From Cryptomeria japonica (taxonomy: Eukaryota; Streptophyta; Pinopsida; Cupressales; Cupressaceae), in contig NC_081410.1 in assembly GCF_030272615.1 (NCBI RefSeq), positions 504,856,942-504,920,941 on the forward strand: a stretch of DNA of 64,000 bases, written 5' to 3'. Under the pieces are notes generated by a model. It saw nothing but the letters and a program-made list of their open reading frames with translations. It was not told the origin of the DNA and made no database searches. Position numbers and translations under genes: made by a program. Positions 20,574 to 33,126 of the stretch are shown piece after piece; the first letter of the stretch is position 1, and every line of letters starts with the position of its first letter.

Positions 20574-21155
20574 ATGGGTCATTATTTTGGGTTGAGCTGC
20601 TTATGTAGAGAGGAAATGTTGGAGGAGCGGTGCGAGAGATTATTTGATATTGACGTAGAGGAGGAACAAGAGGCAATTGGGGGGCTAGTGGAGGAGGTGC
20701 TTATCGGAGATAGACATTGGTGCGACGGATATGTGTACGAAGTAGTGCTCATGATTTTGGTTGACATTCTTTCTTCCAAGGAGAAGTGTGTTGAGCGACT
20801 TGTTGGCTTCATCAGAGATGTTGATATAGATGTTGTTGGTAGTGAGGTTATGGAACTGGAGGATGAGTGGGCTAGTGCTTTGAATGTTTATTTTAACCCT
20901 CTAGTTATTTTTTCATATTTCAAAGAATATTCTAATGCTGATGATGTGGAGATTGAAAGACAAAAAGAGGAAAGAAAGAGGTAGGAGAATTTTTTGGATG
21001 AATCCTGGGAGGTCTTTCGGATTGGGGTTATCAATAGTGGTTTGGCTCATTTTCAGAGGATGATGAATGTGGAAGATAATTAGTTGACTGAGGAGAGAAC
21101 TAATAGATTGGTAACAATGGACAATCGAGCTTCCACTATTCTGCAACTTATGTAA
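20574..21155 (+). pseudogene. Unknown repeated ORF family, copy 1
   Basis: A 136-codon open frame (MGHYFGLSCLCREEMLEERC...) continues in the same frame past TAG at 20982 and another TAG near 21080 to TAA at 21153, about 194 codons in all. The protein is acidic, with a short hydrophobic helix (YVYEVVLMILVDILS) and a charged C-terminus. I recognise no family. A second copy at 51114-51656 matches it over its whole length. It has Lys where this copy has the first stop (KKRKENF against KR-stop-ENF), so the first stop is secondary. About 190 bp upstream of the ATG is also shared. Confidence 0.6.
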
Positions 21156-21159
21156 TTTT

Positions 21160-23460
21160 AATCAATACAAGTTTATGCATTTCCTCTACATGTGTTGTGG
21201 ATAAATGTTGTTTCAGTAACCTATTCTCTTATGTTATTATCTGGAATAGATAAGGTTGCTTTAAAAATTTCTCAGTGTGGAAAATTAGTTGCTTTCATTT
21301 TCAATTTGAAAAAACAAGATTGTGCATGTGAAACATAATTGTTCCTTATATTTCTTTCTTAATTGGTCTTTCAGAAGGAAAGTTAAACTCATTTAAGCGA
21401 ATTCTAGTGGAAGAAGTCAATTTATAAACACTTGGGAGTAGGATAACTAACAGATACATCAGAAGGGTGGATTTAAAAAACTGACACATAGGAGTTATAT
21501 GTGGGATCCTAGAAGACATAGACTCTACGACCCAATAGAAGGATAGGCACTGATCCTTACTCATTTATTTACTCAAAATAATACTTTACTTTTCCATATT
21601 GAATACACTTCAATTTAATTCAAGAAGTAGGATTGATAAAGCAGATAGAGTGTAGGGAATAAGTTGAGATCAGTAGGGAAGATTAAGGTTAGTAGACAAC
21701 ACAAATAAGAAACATAAATTCTGTAAGAATATATAGACTTCAAGCATAAAGATCAAATAGCTTCTACAACAACAATCTTGAACTCATCAGTAGAACTCTA
21801 TTTTGGGACCTTATGCCATTATGAGATAGGGAGAAAACCAAAGTGAAACATTGAATCTATTATAAAAAGCATTAGTGAAAAGAAACAACTAGTGAGTAGG
21901 TATACCCGCCTAGGTCCTACAGAGCCTAAAGTGAGGGAGTTAGCAACTTAACTAGTTCACTCCACAAGTTGGCCTGATCAATTGGAGAGTTTGAAGATAG
22001 GAGTTGGCATTTCCTTAGAATATATCCAATCTGTTGATTTGAGATCCAACAGACTCCATGCTTAAGGAGTGTTGTTATGTGGGAAATGCCTCTAATAAAT
22101 GATTGATATGTTGAAATGAATAATTGGATCAGTTGGTTCCTAAGACACTTCGATGGATTCCCATGATGCTCTGCATCATGAAGAAACCCTAAGAGTACTT
22201 GAAGAACCATTGGTCACTTTGCATCACCTTCTGTACTCAATCTCGACCAACTTTAGGCATTTATAGGCCCATATGACAGTTACAAACTTTAACTACTCCC
22301 TTTTCAATCGATGGCTAAGAACTCATATGCAACATTTGCAAAAATCAAAGTTGCATTTTTGCACTTTTTACAACTTTTTCCCACTTTTTGTGATTTTGAC
22401 ACCTCAGACCTTAGAGACCTTATCAAACACATTAAACTTGATTTGAGTTAGATTTGTTTGGGTTTTGATGAGGCCTAGAATGAGTGATAAGTGTTTGAAG
22501 AGATCAGGGAGATGTCAAATGAATCCTAGATTGAGTTGGTAGTGAGAAGAAAGAGTTTGTTGTCATAGGGAACAACAATGATCAACCAAAGAAGGGTTTG
22601 GGTACGAAGCAAGAAACCTACAGATGAAAGATGAGACAAAAATACATAGGCTGAAGCAAAAGTTGCCAATACAGAAGACATACTTGAGAAAATGTACTAT
22701 CTGAGGTAATAAAGGAGAAGAGAGAGAGGTTGAACAAATGCATATATAATGATCTCCATCCTACCAAATCTTCATTTATCAGGTTACCTGGGAAGCATTT
22801 ATACTTTCATTATATGTAATATAGATTTTAAGTAGTGATTTAGTATATGCCCAAACACTTGTTATCCATCTTCATACATAATTTTAAAATGCACTTACCT
22901 TACAATAAGTAGACTCCATTTTACGAGAATGAATGTCCAAAGGAGATTTAGAGCTTGGCATGGATCCCAATGAGGTAGTGTGTCTATTCTAAAATAAAAT
23001 GAACAAATGTTAAGGAATGAACAAAGGAAGTGTGTCTATTCTAGAATAAAATAAACTCACAAAACCAATGAGGCATGCATTCACTTGTAATGGGGAAATG
23101 TCTCATAGAAGCATGTTCACAACCACACTGAATATGTAACCTGCAAACAAGATGCTTAGCATCAATAAGAATAACAGTGGAGCATAATGAAATATTGAAA
23201 AGTGTGTTACCTTATTGAACTTCTCTTTGTTTCAAGAATAGTTTTATATTCTCTACTTAACAAGGTCAACCACGTGAAGGTGGAAGCTCATTTGGCCCCT
23301 CCCCCCCCTAATATCACTCTAAATTCCCCATTAACGTCTAACATTCTTTCACCCATTAATGAAACATAACATTCATTAACATTCATTAACACAATCAAAT
23401 TCATTAACACATAAAATCTAGTTGTTAACATATAATAAGATTACAATCATTTATTTTCTT
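21160..23460. other. Non-coding stretch
   Basis: No supported gene. It contains scattered short inverted repeats (for example CATGATGC/GCATCATG near 22168-22186) and a C-run at 23301-23308. Confidence 0.4.
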
Positions 23461-23469
23461 TCTTTCTTT

Positions 23470-24170
23470 TTGAAGCTTGGAGGTAAAGACTAATTGGATC
23501 ATCGTTGTCTTCATCATTTGTCCCCTCTCCAGTTCTTCTGCCCTCTGCTCATGATCTAGTTAATGTATGCCTAGTCTTGTACTCATGATGAGGACGCATA
23601 TGCAAAGGGGGGTTCGCTGCAATAACAAAGAAATGGGTTAAATTCATGAGTTTTACTATTATTGTTATAAGTATTTCATTAATTAAAAGAAAATTACAGG
23701 GGTTCTCTTTACCTGATGGGGCCACATCATCTTCCTGATCATTTTATCTAGTCTCATCCTCAACATCTTGAACACCCTCTAAATCCTCTAGAGTTGAAAC
23801 ACGAAAGGTTAGATTAATCAATACACCAATTGCAATTAAATTCGTTTAAAGGAATAACAGTGGTCCTTTTTACCTGGTGGGGCCCCATCACGTTCCTGAT
23901 GTTGTTTACCTGGATCATGCTCAACTTGGTCACCATGGTCTACATGCTCTAAAATAAAATAAAAAAAGGCTACATTAATTACTAAATAACTTTCAATTAA
24001 AGATGTTTAATTGTATTAATCATTACATAAAAAAAAATGTTTAGCACATGAATACCTCCAGTATCGAGATGCACACCATGACCTTCATCATGTGCAGGTT
24101 GTGTTCCACCCTGTCCAGGCTACATTCCAACGTCATGTGCATTGTTATGATTGCTTGATTATTTAAAACA
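23470..24170 (-). pseudogene. Repeated short exons of the probable second CACTA gene
   Basis: Three or more short minus-strand exon-like blocks ending in a V/GAPP/SG codon run followed by a GTAAA donor occur near 23711, 23874 and 24056. Each encodes an acidic, His/Gln-rich peptide (EDLEGVQDVEDE and EHDPGKQHQERDGAPP types). They look like duplicated exons of one gene on the minus strand. Function unknown. Confidence 0.35.
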
Positions 24171-24249
24171 AATATAGTCACATTATGTTGGAAATTAACA
24201 TCGAATAGATTATTGCTCAAGTATTCAATTTTAAATAATTTTCATTTAG

Positions 24250-25026
24250 CTTATTTACCTGTGTGATAGATGCATCTGAATCTTGTGTTTTCCCACTTAA
24301 TTCTCTTAGGCGTTCAGTCACGACTCCATAGCCTTGCTGGAAGGCAATTTTCATGTCATCTTCTGTGGGAACTCTATTGAATTCAGAGCCCTGCATTTTT
24401 GCTTAATATCATGAATTTTGCTTGTATTATTTAATGATTAAAAAAATTGTTTGCAATTTATTATTTCGATGCGATATTTCATTTATTGATACTTACAATT
24501 CATGAGACAACTTTCATATAATCACCAGAGTCGAGTTTGTGTTGCCTGTGCTTTTCTAGTCTTGCCTTAGTTGCCTTTGATGTGTCGAGCAGTCTATGAA
24601 AATTTTGAAATATGCTAGATTATATAAATATAAAGAGTAATTAGTACATAATTACACTCTTATTAGTATCATATACCTTCTTTTGCCTGGTGGTGTATTT
24701 CCTTTTTTCCTTTCAACTTTCTCCTTTGCATCCAAAATCAGGTCCTTCCACTCCCTCTCTGGAATCATGGGGGGATGCTCGTACTTTTTGTTCTTCTCTA
24801 AATGTGTCCTATATTGGTCCCTCACATACTTTAGATGTTTGTCAGCTTGGTCAAGGACCTTGCTTTTCTCAAATGTGTCATTTCCAAACAACCCAACCAA
24901 ACGGTTTATGAGTTCATCGCTTAACTTTTTGTTGTTGCTCATTCCATTGTTTACGTATGGTGGGCCCAAAGATCTCCAATATAATTTCATTAAGGTTTTT
25001 ATAAAAATATCATTTCCTACAAACAA
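24250..25026 (-). pseudogene. CACTA second gene, Transposase_24-like region
   Basis: The main exon (25026-24678) encodes a basic protein (WRSLGPPYVNN ... YRTHLEKNKKYEHPPMIPEREWKDLI ... GKRR) ending at a GTATAT donor. Downstream exons on the minus strand encode LLDTSKATKARLEKHRQHK (about 24595-24505) and GSEFNRVPTEDDMKIAFQQG (about 24395-24260). The pattern of a charged linker, a W-containing block and a K/R/H-rich segment resembles the Ptta/En/Spm Transposase_24 family, which accompanies TNP2-type transposase in plant CACTA elements. The order on the minus strand, TNP2 first and this second, fits a single element. The family call is by pattern only. Confidence 0.45.
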
Positions 25027-26188
25027 ATCATGGGATGATTAGTCCAAAACGAGTGATCAATAAGTAAATTATAATTAGACTATATATAATAATAATTTTA
25101 AAGTAGCTGGAACATTCTCTATCTTTATGGGAAGCAAATCTTTGGTCACCACAAATGTGACCAAAAACATTCCCGTACTAGCAATATGGGAAGATCCAGG
25201 AAATGCTACTATGGTATCACCACTAGTGGCCTCTGCACCATCATGTACATGTCTTGCTACAGAAAATGAATCCACTACAAAATGCCACCAAGAAAGAACA
25301 CTTCAAGGGAAATAAACACATAACAAAAGAGAGAGAAAAAGAGGGATCTACCAACTCCGGGGTCAGCATGATGTGCACTAGAGGATGTTTGCATGTTGCA
25401 TGTTGCTAACATTGCAGTTGGCAATATAGATGGGGATGATGGCCTCTGGTGAGGAGGTGTTTGCACAGTAACATGGACATCACCTAAATAATAATACATT
25501 AAATATACAAAACACTAATCTTGTTAGATGTCTCAAACCCCTCCACTTAGTGTATCTAGAAGAGTTTGTACTTGAATTATGCCTCTTATATATATTGAAA
25601 TTATTGATGAACATGTTGAAATTGTAGATTGGATCAGTTTGGAGCCTTGGAAGGTTGGTAGTTCCATGATATTGGTTTAGGAATGCCTCTTAAATGCAAC
25701 CTATATTGGAAGGTTGAATGGATCATATTAGGATCCAAGTGAGAAATCTTTGGTGTCTCGACATCAGTGAGAGGAATCATGCAATCAAAATAGTAAAGAT
25801 CAATATTCAAGACAAAGACCTTAGTTAAAAAAGAAGTATTGGGGTTGTTATGAAGAATTAATAGCTCTATGATCTGTAAAAGAGGAAACATATGGTCTGA
25901 AAAGATATAAAAACACAAGTGATAGTAGTCAAATGTTTGATAACAACAAGGAGCCTGTGAACACATAAATGATATATCGGAGCATTAAAGTAGTTTTAAT
26001 GAATGGAACATGGTCATCACCTGAACTACCGAGAGTACCCTGATCATGGCCACCAGCTTGATGAGGATGCAATATTTCCTATAAAAACAACATGTACATA
26101 TTTTAGTTCATGACATAAAAGAGTATAAAATATAAACCATTTTTGAACTTATGTTATAATTAAAGATTTCATTACTATTTACTTCCAA

Positions 26189-26410
26189 GTTTTGTGCTCT
26201 CTGCATCAATTGTTGCACCCTCTCTTTTATTGCTTCAGCTTGAGGGACTCGGTATGCCAAAGCAAGAATTTCTCTATTAATTTTTTTGATCTTTCTCATC
26301 ATTTCGACAGAGTTTGTGGAATATGCGATATCATCATCGCATAATAGTGAGTTCAGTTTTGTATAGATGTCATCAAGTAATGCAGGTGCCTTTCCCCAAA
26401 CATCGGTCTG
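26189..26410 (-). pseudogene. Coiled-coil exon of the probable second CACTA gene
   Basis: Acceptor TTATCACAG just above 26410 and donor GTAAAT below 26189 on the minus strand. It encodes TDVWGKAPALLDDIYTKLNS ... MMRKIKKINREILALAYRV ... ERVQQLMQRAQNLE, a predicted helical coil. The LINE at 26479 is inserted in the intron directly upstream. The previous exon may be the short block at 31694-31753. Confidence 0.4.
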
Positions 26411-26463
26411 TGATAAGAATATTAGTAACATTATCAAAATTAATCCCAAACCCTAAAGAAAAT

Positions 26464-26478
26464 AACATAATAATATAA
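26464..26478. repeat. Left target-site duplication of the LINE, 15 bp
   Basis: AACATAATAATATAA, identical to 31638-31652. Confidence 0.85.
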
Positions 26479-26480
26479 GG

Positions 26481-28082
26481 ATGAACAAGTTAGTTGTGGA
26501 CAGTGGGGAGTTGGTCAAGGAAGATGAAATAAGGAATGAAGCTAAGAGGTATTTCTCGGACCTCCTTTCGAGGGATCAAAGTCTGGATGCTGAAGCTCAG
26601 TCCTCTTTTCTTCAGAACATTCCTCGTCTCATTGATGCCCAAAATAATGTTTTTCTCTCTTCCATTCCTTCCACCTTAGAAATTAAAAATGCTATTTTCT
26701 CCTTTGATGGAAACAAAGCTCCTGGTCCTGACAGCTTCCCAATGCTCTCTTTTCAAGAGTTCTGGGACATTATCGGGACTGATGTTGCTAATGGGGTTAA
26801 GGAATTCTTTGGGGCTAGAAAACTCTTGAAGGAAATAAATGGTACTTTAATTGCTCTTATCCCCAAGATTCAAGATGCTGATTCTCTGGAAAAGTTCAAA
26901 CCTATTAGCCTCTGCAATTCCTTTTACAAGATCATATCTAAGGTCCTGACCTCTAGACTCTTGTCTATTCTCCCGACTTTTATTAAACACCAGCAAAATG
27001 GGTTTGTTCCTGGAAGACAAATTCTCGATTCCATTATTAATGTTCATGAGAATATTCACTCTCTTGTTAAAGCGAAGAAGCAGGGTCTCATTCTTAAGCT
27101 AGATCTCTCCAAAGCCTATGATAGGGTGGACTCGTCTCTTCTACAAAAAGTCCTTACTGCTTTTGGGTTTGCCCCAAGAATTGTGGATCTTTTATCCCAA
27201 CTTACCACTACTGCATCCTTTGTTGTTCTTGTCAATGGTTCTCCTTCAACCTTTTTCCAAGCTTCGAGAGGTCTTAGGCAAGGAGATCCTATCTCACCCA
27301 TCCTATTCATTATTATGGTAGAATGCTTTGGATGGACCATGGAAAATTTGGTGCAGATAGGATCCCTTAAGGGTCTCCAACCTTCTTCTGCTGACCTTAT
27401 TTGTTCACACCAACAGTTTGTTGTTGATACAATAATTATGGGGGATTCAAGCATCTCAGAAGCTAAAGTTCTGAAGAATACCTTGTGTAAATATGCTTCT
27501 GCAACGGGGCAGCTTATTAATTAGGCCAAAAGTGATGTCTTTTTCATTAACACTTCGCAGAGAAGACAACAAAGGATCAATAGAATTCTGGAGTGTAAGA
27601 TTGCTGACCTTCCTGCTACCTACCTTGGTCTCCCCATGGGGATTGCCCCTCCTGACTCCTATTGGAGTTCGCTGGTTGATAAATTTCACAAAAAACTTGC
27701 AGGTTGGAAAGGGGCTCTCTTAAGTCAAGCTGGTAAGCTCCTTCTTCTTAAGGCTACTCTTCAAAGTATCCCCATTTATGCTCTTAGCTTATTCAGAATT
27801 CCAGTCAAGTATGTTGAAGCTATTGAGAAAATTCAAAGAAGATTCCTATGGTCTAGGGTGGAGGAAAAGCAAAGAATGTCCTTGGTGGCATGGGATCAGG
27901 TCTACAAGCCAAAAAGCAAAGGTGGTCTGGGGCTTAGGAGGATTAGCACTTTAAATGAAGCTCTCTTGTCAAAACAAGTTTGGAGATGGTTTAACTCTGA
28001 TTCTGAATGGTGCAAAATTTGGAAAAGTAAGTATTCTCTTCTATCCTCTTCTCTATCTTCTTTTCTTAATTACGGATCTTAG
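26481..28082 (+). pseudogene. LINE reverse transcriptase (ORF2) fragment
   Basis: Non-LTR RT motifs in order: GNKAPGPDSFPM, FKPISLCNSFYKIISK, NGFVPGRQILDSI, LKLDLSKAYDRVD, SRGLRQGDPISPILF, then FVVDTIIMG where active copies have an F/YADD motif, so one catalytic Asp is lost. A TAG at 27522 interrupts the frame, which continues (ATYLGLPMG, LLSQAGKLLLLKA, RRFLWSR, KGGLGLRR) to a TAG at 28080. The N-terminal endonuclease is missing through 5' truncation. The enzyme would copy LINE RNA at a nicked target site. Confidence 0.9.
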
Positions 28083-28850
28083 TATAAAAGGATCTCATAT
28101 CTGGAACCATGTTTCTAAATGTAAAGAGGTGTTTGCTAAAGGTGTGACATGGAAACTTGGAAATGGTAGAAAAGTGAGATTCTGGGAGGATCCCTGGCTT
28201 TTTGACAAACCCCTAATGGATTTCTATGAGTGGGCTTCCCATGCCCCCTCTTGTATTGACTCTTTTGGTACCTTAGTGGCAGATTACTGGGATGGGAACA
28301 AGTGGCAGAACATTGATAGTATTCATCCCAGTCTCTCCAAGCTCAAAACCCAACTGTCTACTATCTGGCTGAATAAGGAAGAGGATTCCCTAATCTGGAG
28401 ATATAACCCCAAAGGTACCTTTACTGTATCTTCAATGTATTGTATCCTCTCCCCCTCCCCTCCTATGAATCCTTTTGGTCTAAAGCTTGGTTAAAAGGGC
28501 TAACTCCTAAAATCAATATGTTCTTCTGGACTATTCTCCAGAATAAGATCCTTACTATTGACAACCTTAAATGCAGAGGTTTTGCCCTTCCAAATAGGTG
28601 TGTGCTGTGCTTTCAAGAGGAAGAGTCAGTGGACCATCTTGCCCTCCACTGTTCTTTCTCAACCTCTATTTGGGAAAGCTTCCTCAAAAGCTTTAGTCTT
28701 GCTTGGGTGTTTCCTAGTAACATCAAAGATTTGTTCTCTTCCTGGCAAATTCAATGGACCAACTCTTTTCTGAGGTGTATGTGGTAGCTCTCTCTGCCTC
28801 ACATTCTGTGGGTTCTCTGGAAGGAAAGAAACAACCAAATTTTTAGGGAT
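28083..28850 (+). pseudogene. LINE ORF2 zinc-binding (zf-RVT) region
   Basis: Recovered across two frames (a shift near 28070 and another near 28470): GVTWKLGNGRKVRFWEDPW, then WRYNPKGTFTVSSMY, then FFWTILQNKILT and CVLCFQEEESVDHLALHC, the typical zf-RVT pattern. A TAG lies at 28785, followed by WVLWKERNNQIF in frame. Confidence 0.85.
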
Positions 28851-29050
28851 GTGTCCTTAAATCAAGACATTGTTTTTCAGAAAATTCAAAGCGCTATTCA
28901 GGAAAATATGGGAACTATGGATGTCTCTTGTTACTCAAACAACTCTTTGGAGTCAAATATCTTAAGAGCCTGGAATATGAAGATCATTGATGGTCATAAA
29001 TCAGCCACAATAAAAGGCTTGAAGTTAAATGGCAAACCCCTCCCCATGGT

Positions 29051-29539
29051 TGGCTTAAAATCAATTTTGATGGAGCAACCAAAGGAAATCCAGGTCCTTT
29101 AGGCTATGGAGCTATTCTCAGAGATGACAGAGGCATTTGCAAAGGTATGGTTTCTGTCCCTATTGGCATTCAAACCAATCATAAGGTGGAAGCTATGGCA
29201 GCCCTTCAAGGCATTATTCTAGCCAAAAAATGAAACTGTGCCCATCTCTGGATCGAAGGGGATTCCAAAAATATTATTAAGTGTCTCAATGGGACCTCTT
29301 AGCCCTCTTGGTTGATCCACAATATAATTTTTTCTGCCATTGACATCATTAGAACCTTCAAAAAATGCCACATATCCCATATATATCGGGAGGCCAACTG
29401 TTCTGCTGATTGGGCTGCAAACGTGGCAGTGAAGAATGATACAATAACCACGTGGACAGGTGAGAGCGGTCTTCCCGGAGATGTAAGACAAATCATAATA
29501 AATGAAAGATATCGAAGTACCCCAAAGAATCTTGATTGA
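29051..29539 (+). pseudogene. LINE RNase H domain
   Basis: One frame with two stops (TGA near 29231 and TAG near 29300): INFDGATKGNPGPLGYGAIL, KVEAMAALQGI, IEGDSKNIIKCLNG, HIYREANCSADWAAN. The catalytic D, E and D positions are present. It would remove LINE RNA from the hybrid. Confidence 0.87.
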
Positions 29540-29750
29540 CAAGGCAATTATTATATGTACTGATGTAAGCTCTTCGAGTTACTTCGATAATGAGGGAATT
29601 ACTCATTATAACATCAAAGTTAGTAGAACGTGCATTATAACTTGTCAAATCAATAATGCAACACACGCTTTCTGGGCTTTTGTTTTAGCTTCGAAAAGCT
29701 TTCTGTTTCACCAGCTTTGTAACCTGTACTTGACTGTGAGAAACGACACC

Positions 29751-31474
29751 ATGGGCGGAAATAGGAGAAGATATGAGCCAGGAAGTTGCAAGGAGTGGAA
29801 ACAGAAAGAAGAGGTGTGGGAAATTTTGCAAAAGGGTGGTCTTTCGTGCTTCCTTGAGAGACTCCATGGCCGTGATGGAAAGATAACCAACTTCTTCTGC
29901 AAAAATTGGAAGAAGGGAAAGCTTAAAATGGGCGACCAACTGGTGGAAATTGACGAAGAGTTAATAGCTAAAGCTATGGGACTCAAAAGGGAGGGCTGCA
30001 ATTTCTACAGAGATAGGAAAGTCAGCAGGGAAGCCATTGAAAGGTACCTGGTCACAAAGAAAGAGAAGAAAAGATTGGTAAAGTTGAGCAAAACCTATTA
30101 CCCGCCTAGGGCTTTTGCAAAGCCCTGGCGGGAAATTCTCTTTGTTTTAATGAGGTATATAACTCTAGATGGCAGGTTTATGAAAGTATATGGATATCAC
30201 TTTGTCCTCTTAAATCATTTTAGGCATAACGATAAGGTGAATTTCCCTTATTTCTTGCTCTGTTCTATGAATGCATCCCTAAAAGCATATAAAGAAAATC
30301 CTCGGGGTGACACTGCAATGCACCAGGGACTTATGGTCCTCATTCATGATCATCTAAAGGCCAGTAAAATCAATCGAATGCAGCTCTTTGTGGATTCGAA
30401 AGAAGAAATGTCTGATTCTGATTCTCGGAGGAGGAGGATTCAGATAATGATTCCTTGACTGAAAATGAGGAAAGCTCTGACGACTCAAAGTATGAGAGGA
30501 GCAAGAAGAGGAAATCAAGACCCTCTTCTTCTAAGAGTAAAAAACCCCAAAGCAAACCCTTGATTAGTATTTCTTCGGAAGAAGAGGACTCTGATTTCCC
30601 TAAGGAGAAGAAGAACCCTAAGGGAGTGCTGAAGGAAAAAAGTAAAATCCAAGCCTAACCCAGGAAGAAGCAAAAGAAAACAGAGGAGATTGGCAAAGAT
30701 CTAGAGGACACAGGCAAGGAACCGGAAGAGGACAAGCAAACAAGAACCCTGGAAGCTGAACAAAGCCTGAAGATGGAGACTATGGAGGAGACCCTCAGGG
30801 CCATTGACACTATTTTTGCCCTCCATATTGCTAAAGATTAACAGATAACCCCTGGTAAAGTTACTCCTTCTCCTGGTCCTCACCCCGAGGCCTTGAAGGG
30901 TTTTATGAAAACCATTGAGTGGCTTATTGACAGGAATAAGAATACTGTGGATGAATACAAAAAACTCTGCAATAGAGTCATGATCCTGGAGACCATTAAC
31001 ATTGGAGAGGGGAACACTATGGCCAATTATATTGAAGATTTGAAGAACACAATTGCCAAAGCGGAAGACATCAGAGATGCCTTTAATCCCTGGTTTGAGA
31101 AAATTGAAAAGGAGATACAGGATAGAAAAACCCTGGAGGAAACTAACGAAAAAATGCTCTCGGATACAGTTGCCAAAGTGGACAAGATAGAGGAGTGCCT
31201 CAAGAACATTGCGGAGTAGAGTCTCAGCATTCTGAAAATCTCAGCTAACAACACCCATACCCTCATCAGCAAGCTCGAAGATGAAAAGGAAACCCAGGAA
31301 ATTGACCTGGATGCAGAAGGAACCGAGGAAGCCCAAGGTCCCAGAACTCGTACCCGTGGAAAGAGGAAGGAAAAGAAAGTGAATAAGGACCTGGAGGAGC
31401 TAAAAGTAGTTGGGGTGACCTATGACAAGCTGGTGACTAAGGCAGAGGATCTGCTGAAGAAAATTACTATGTAG
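29751..31474 (+). pseudogene. Extra LINE-borne ORF after RNase H (unknown protein, coiled coil)
   Basis: From ATG 29751 (MGGNRRRYEPGSCKEWKQKE...) a globular N-terminal part of about 210 residues contains VEIDEELIAKAMGLKREG, RAFAKPWREILFVLMRYI and FPYFLLCSMNASLKAY. After a one-base shift near 30425 comes an acidic Ser-rich stretch (SSDDSKYERSKKRKSRPSSS), then, after more breaks, a coiled coil (MKTIEWLIDRNKNTVDEYKK ... IEECLKNIAE) and a basic tail ending at TAG 31472. The N-terminal layout resembles families A and B in this window and the putative plant transposon-protein domain of plant retroelements, but similarity is weak. It could be a captured gene (3' transduction) or a regular part of this LINE family. 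Function unknown. Confidence 0.65.
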
Positions 31475-31637
31475 TGTCTCCTTGGGTTCTTAGCTGTTTT
31501 TTGTTGTTTAGTTGTTTTTTCTGTTCGCTGGTTTTTTGGACTAGTCGCTTTGTATGAGGACTCTATTTTCTCAGCTTTTTATTTTAACTATGTTGTAATG
31601 GTTTTGGGTCCGTAAAACCTATTTTTCATTCAATCAG

Positions 31638-31652
31638 AACATAATAATATAA
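31638..31652. repeat. Right target-site duplication of the LINE, 15 bp
   Basis: AACATAATAATATAA, identical to 26464-26478. Confidence 0.85.
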
Positions 31653-33126
31653 CATTTTTCTTCTATCTATTTTTTACAATTACAATGAGGTTTACCTACT
31701 GGGTAGAAGGGTTGGGAGCTACATCCATGTCTATGTTATGTGTCAGATGAATGTTGCCCTGTGACAAAGATTAAATATAAAAAAAACATTAGAGAAATGA
31801 AACCAATAGACTTAGCAAAAAAACTTAATAATAAAATCCAGTAATAACACCTAATACCCCTAGCACGTCTGTCATCACCAAGCTTTTGTATTTAACATGG
31901 CAAAAGGTTGAAGATACAAAAGTTTTCTTTTACTCAATACAAAACCTCACATACTGTAACCACAATGTCCTAAAATCATCCCTAATAGACCTAAGAAAGA
32001 TTAGCAAAATAACCCACATTAAGCAGCATTTTATATTGGGATAGCTAACCCCATCTGATAAGTCAATGTTGGACATAGTTATCGACATAGCTATACTGAG
32101 CGCAAACATTGATATGTATATCAGAATAATTACTAAGGGCAGAATAACAATATTTCACAATGCCAACAATGTAAGGTTACCCCAATACACATCTAGGGAT
32201 CACTTATAACAATACAGGGCCCATCAGAATAACATGTAAGATTGGGGTAGGAGCGGAAGGCTATCCAAACAGTGTAAACTATCCCAATGGAAGAAAGTTT
32301 TGAAGCTCATCGAAATAACTTATTAGGTCGGAGTAACCTATCAAGCATATCCTGACTAGTGAAACTATTATGATAGTCAGGGAATAAAGTAACATCGGGA
32401 AAACTATTCTGATAAAGGAGTCAGCAAACCGAAAACATAAACATTGAAGAAACTTAGTCAGATTAGTTACTCCGATAACATAACATGAACTGGGATACAC
32501 ATGTCAGGATGACTTATGAGGAATTCAAGGATAAAGCCTCTATCGGTATAACTTATGAAGATGGGAGAACACCTTTTTGCTTCACCGATAATGAAAATAA
32601 TACCGATGAACATAATCTAGGAGATGTTCGGGATAGCTTGCAAAGTCGAAATAACGCATCAACAATGTCCTGACAGATGAAGTTATCCTGATCAATGGAG
32701 TGATGTCGGGAGAACTATCCCTATTTAGCAAGAGATCAACGATAGGGAGAAAATAAATAAGACCCTTATTGGAATGACTTATAAAGTCAGGAAAGAAATC
32801 TTTGGATATGCCAATACTAAAAGTAATACCGATGGGCATCCTCCGAGACATTATCAACATAAATAGTTGAAGATCAAAAAATAAGTTAAGGGTTACTTGT
32901 CGGTATAGCTCAAGCCGAAATGACGCAAAAGGTAGACAGTTACTAATGTAGCCATATTTATCCATGGCGACTAAATTGTCAGAAAGGCGCCAAATTTAGA
33001 ACAGTGACAAAAGGAGTTAAGCCAATGTCATACATCATCAGAAAAATTCAAATTTTGAAGAGATGGCACATTGATTTACATAATTAAGACACATTTATTG
33101 TTACAAGAACGACATTCTCTAAGAAA
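31653..33126. other. Mostly non-coding, one small exon and a degenerate motif array
   Basis: A 60-nt minus-strand exon-like block (31753-31694) lies between a TTTGTCACAG acceptor and a GTAAAC donor. From about 32280 to 32960 a short word, roughly TCGGNATAACTTAT, recurs about a dozen times with many variants, some inverted. No gene is seen otherwise. Confidence 0.4.

Larger units (their letters stand above)
26479..31637 (+). mobile_element. 5'-truncated LINE with an extra ORF after RNase H
   Basis: 5,159 bp bounded by a perfect 15-bp target duplication. It starts inside the reverse transcriptase ORF, as expected for incomplete reverse transcription. The order is RT, thumb/connector, zinc-binding region, RNase H, then a 1.7-kb extra reading frame, then a T-rich 3' region with no long poly(A); it ends TTCATTCAATCAG. 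Since the extra ORF lies inside the target duplications, it was part of the RNA that was inserted. Confidence 0.88.
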
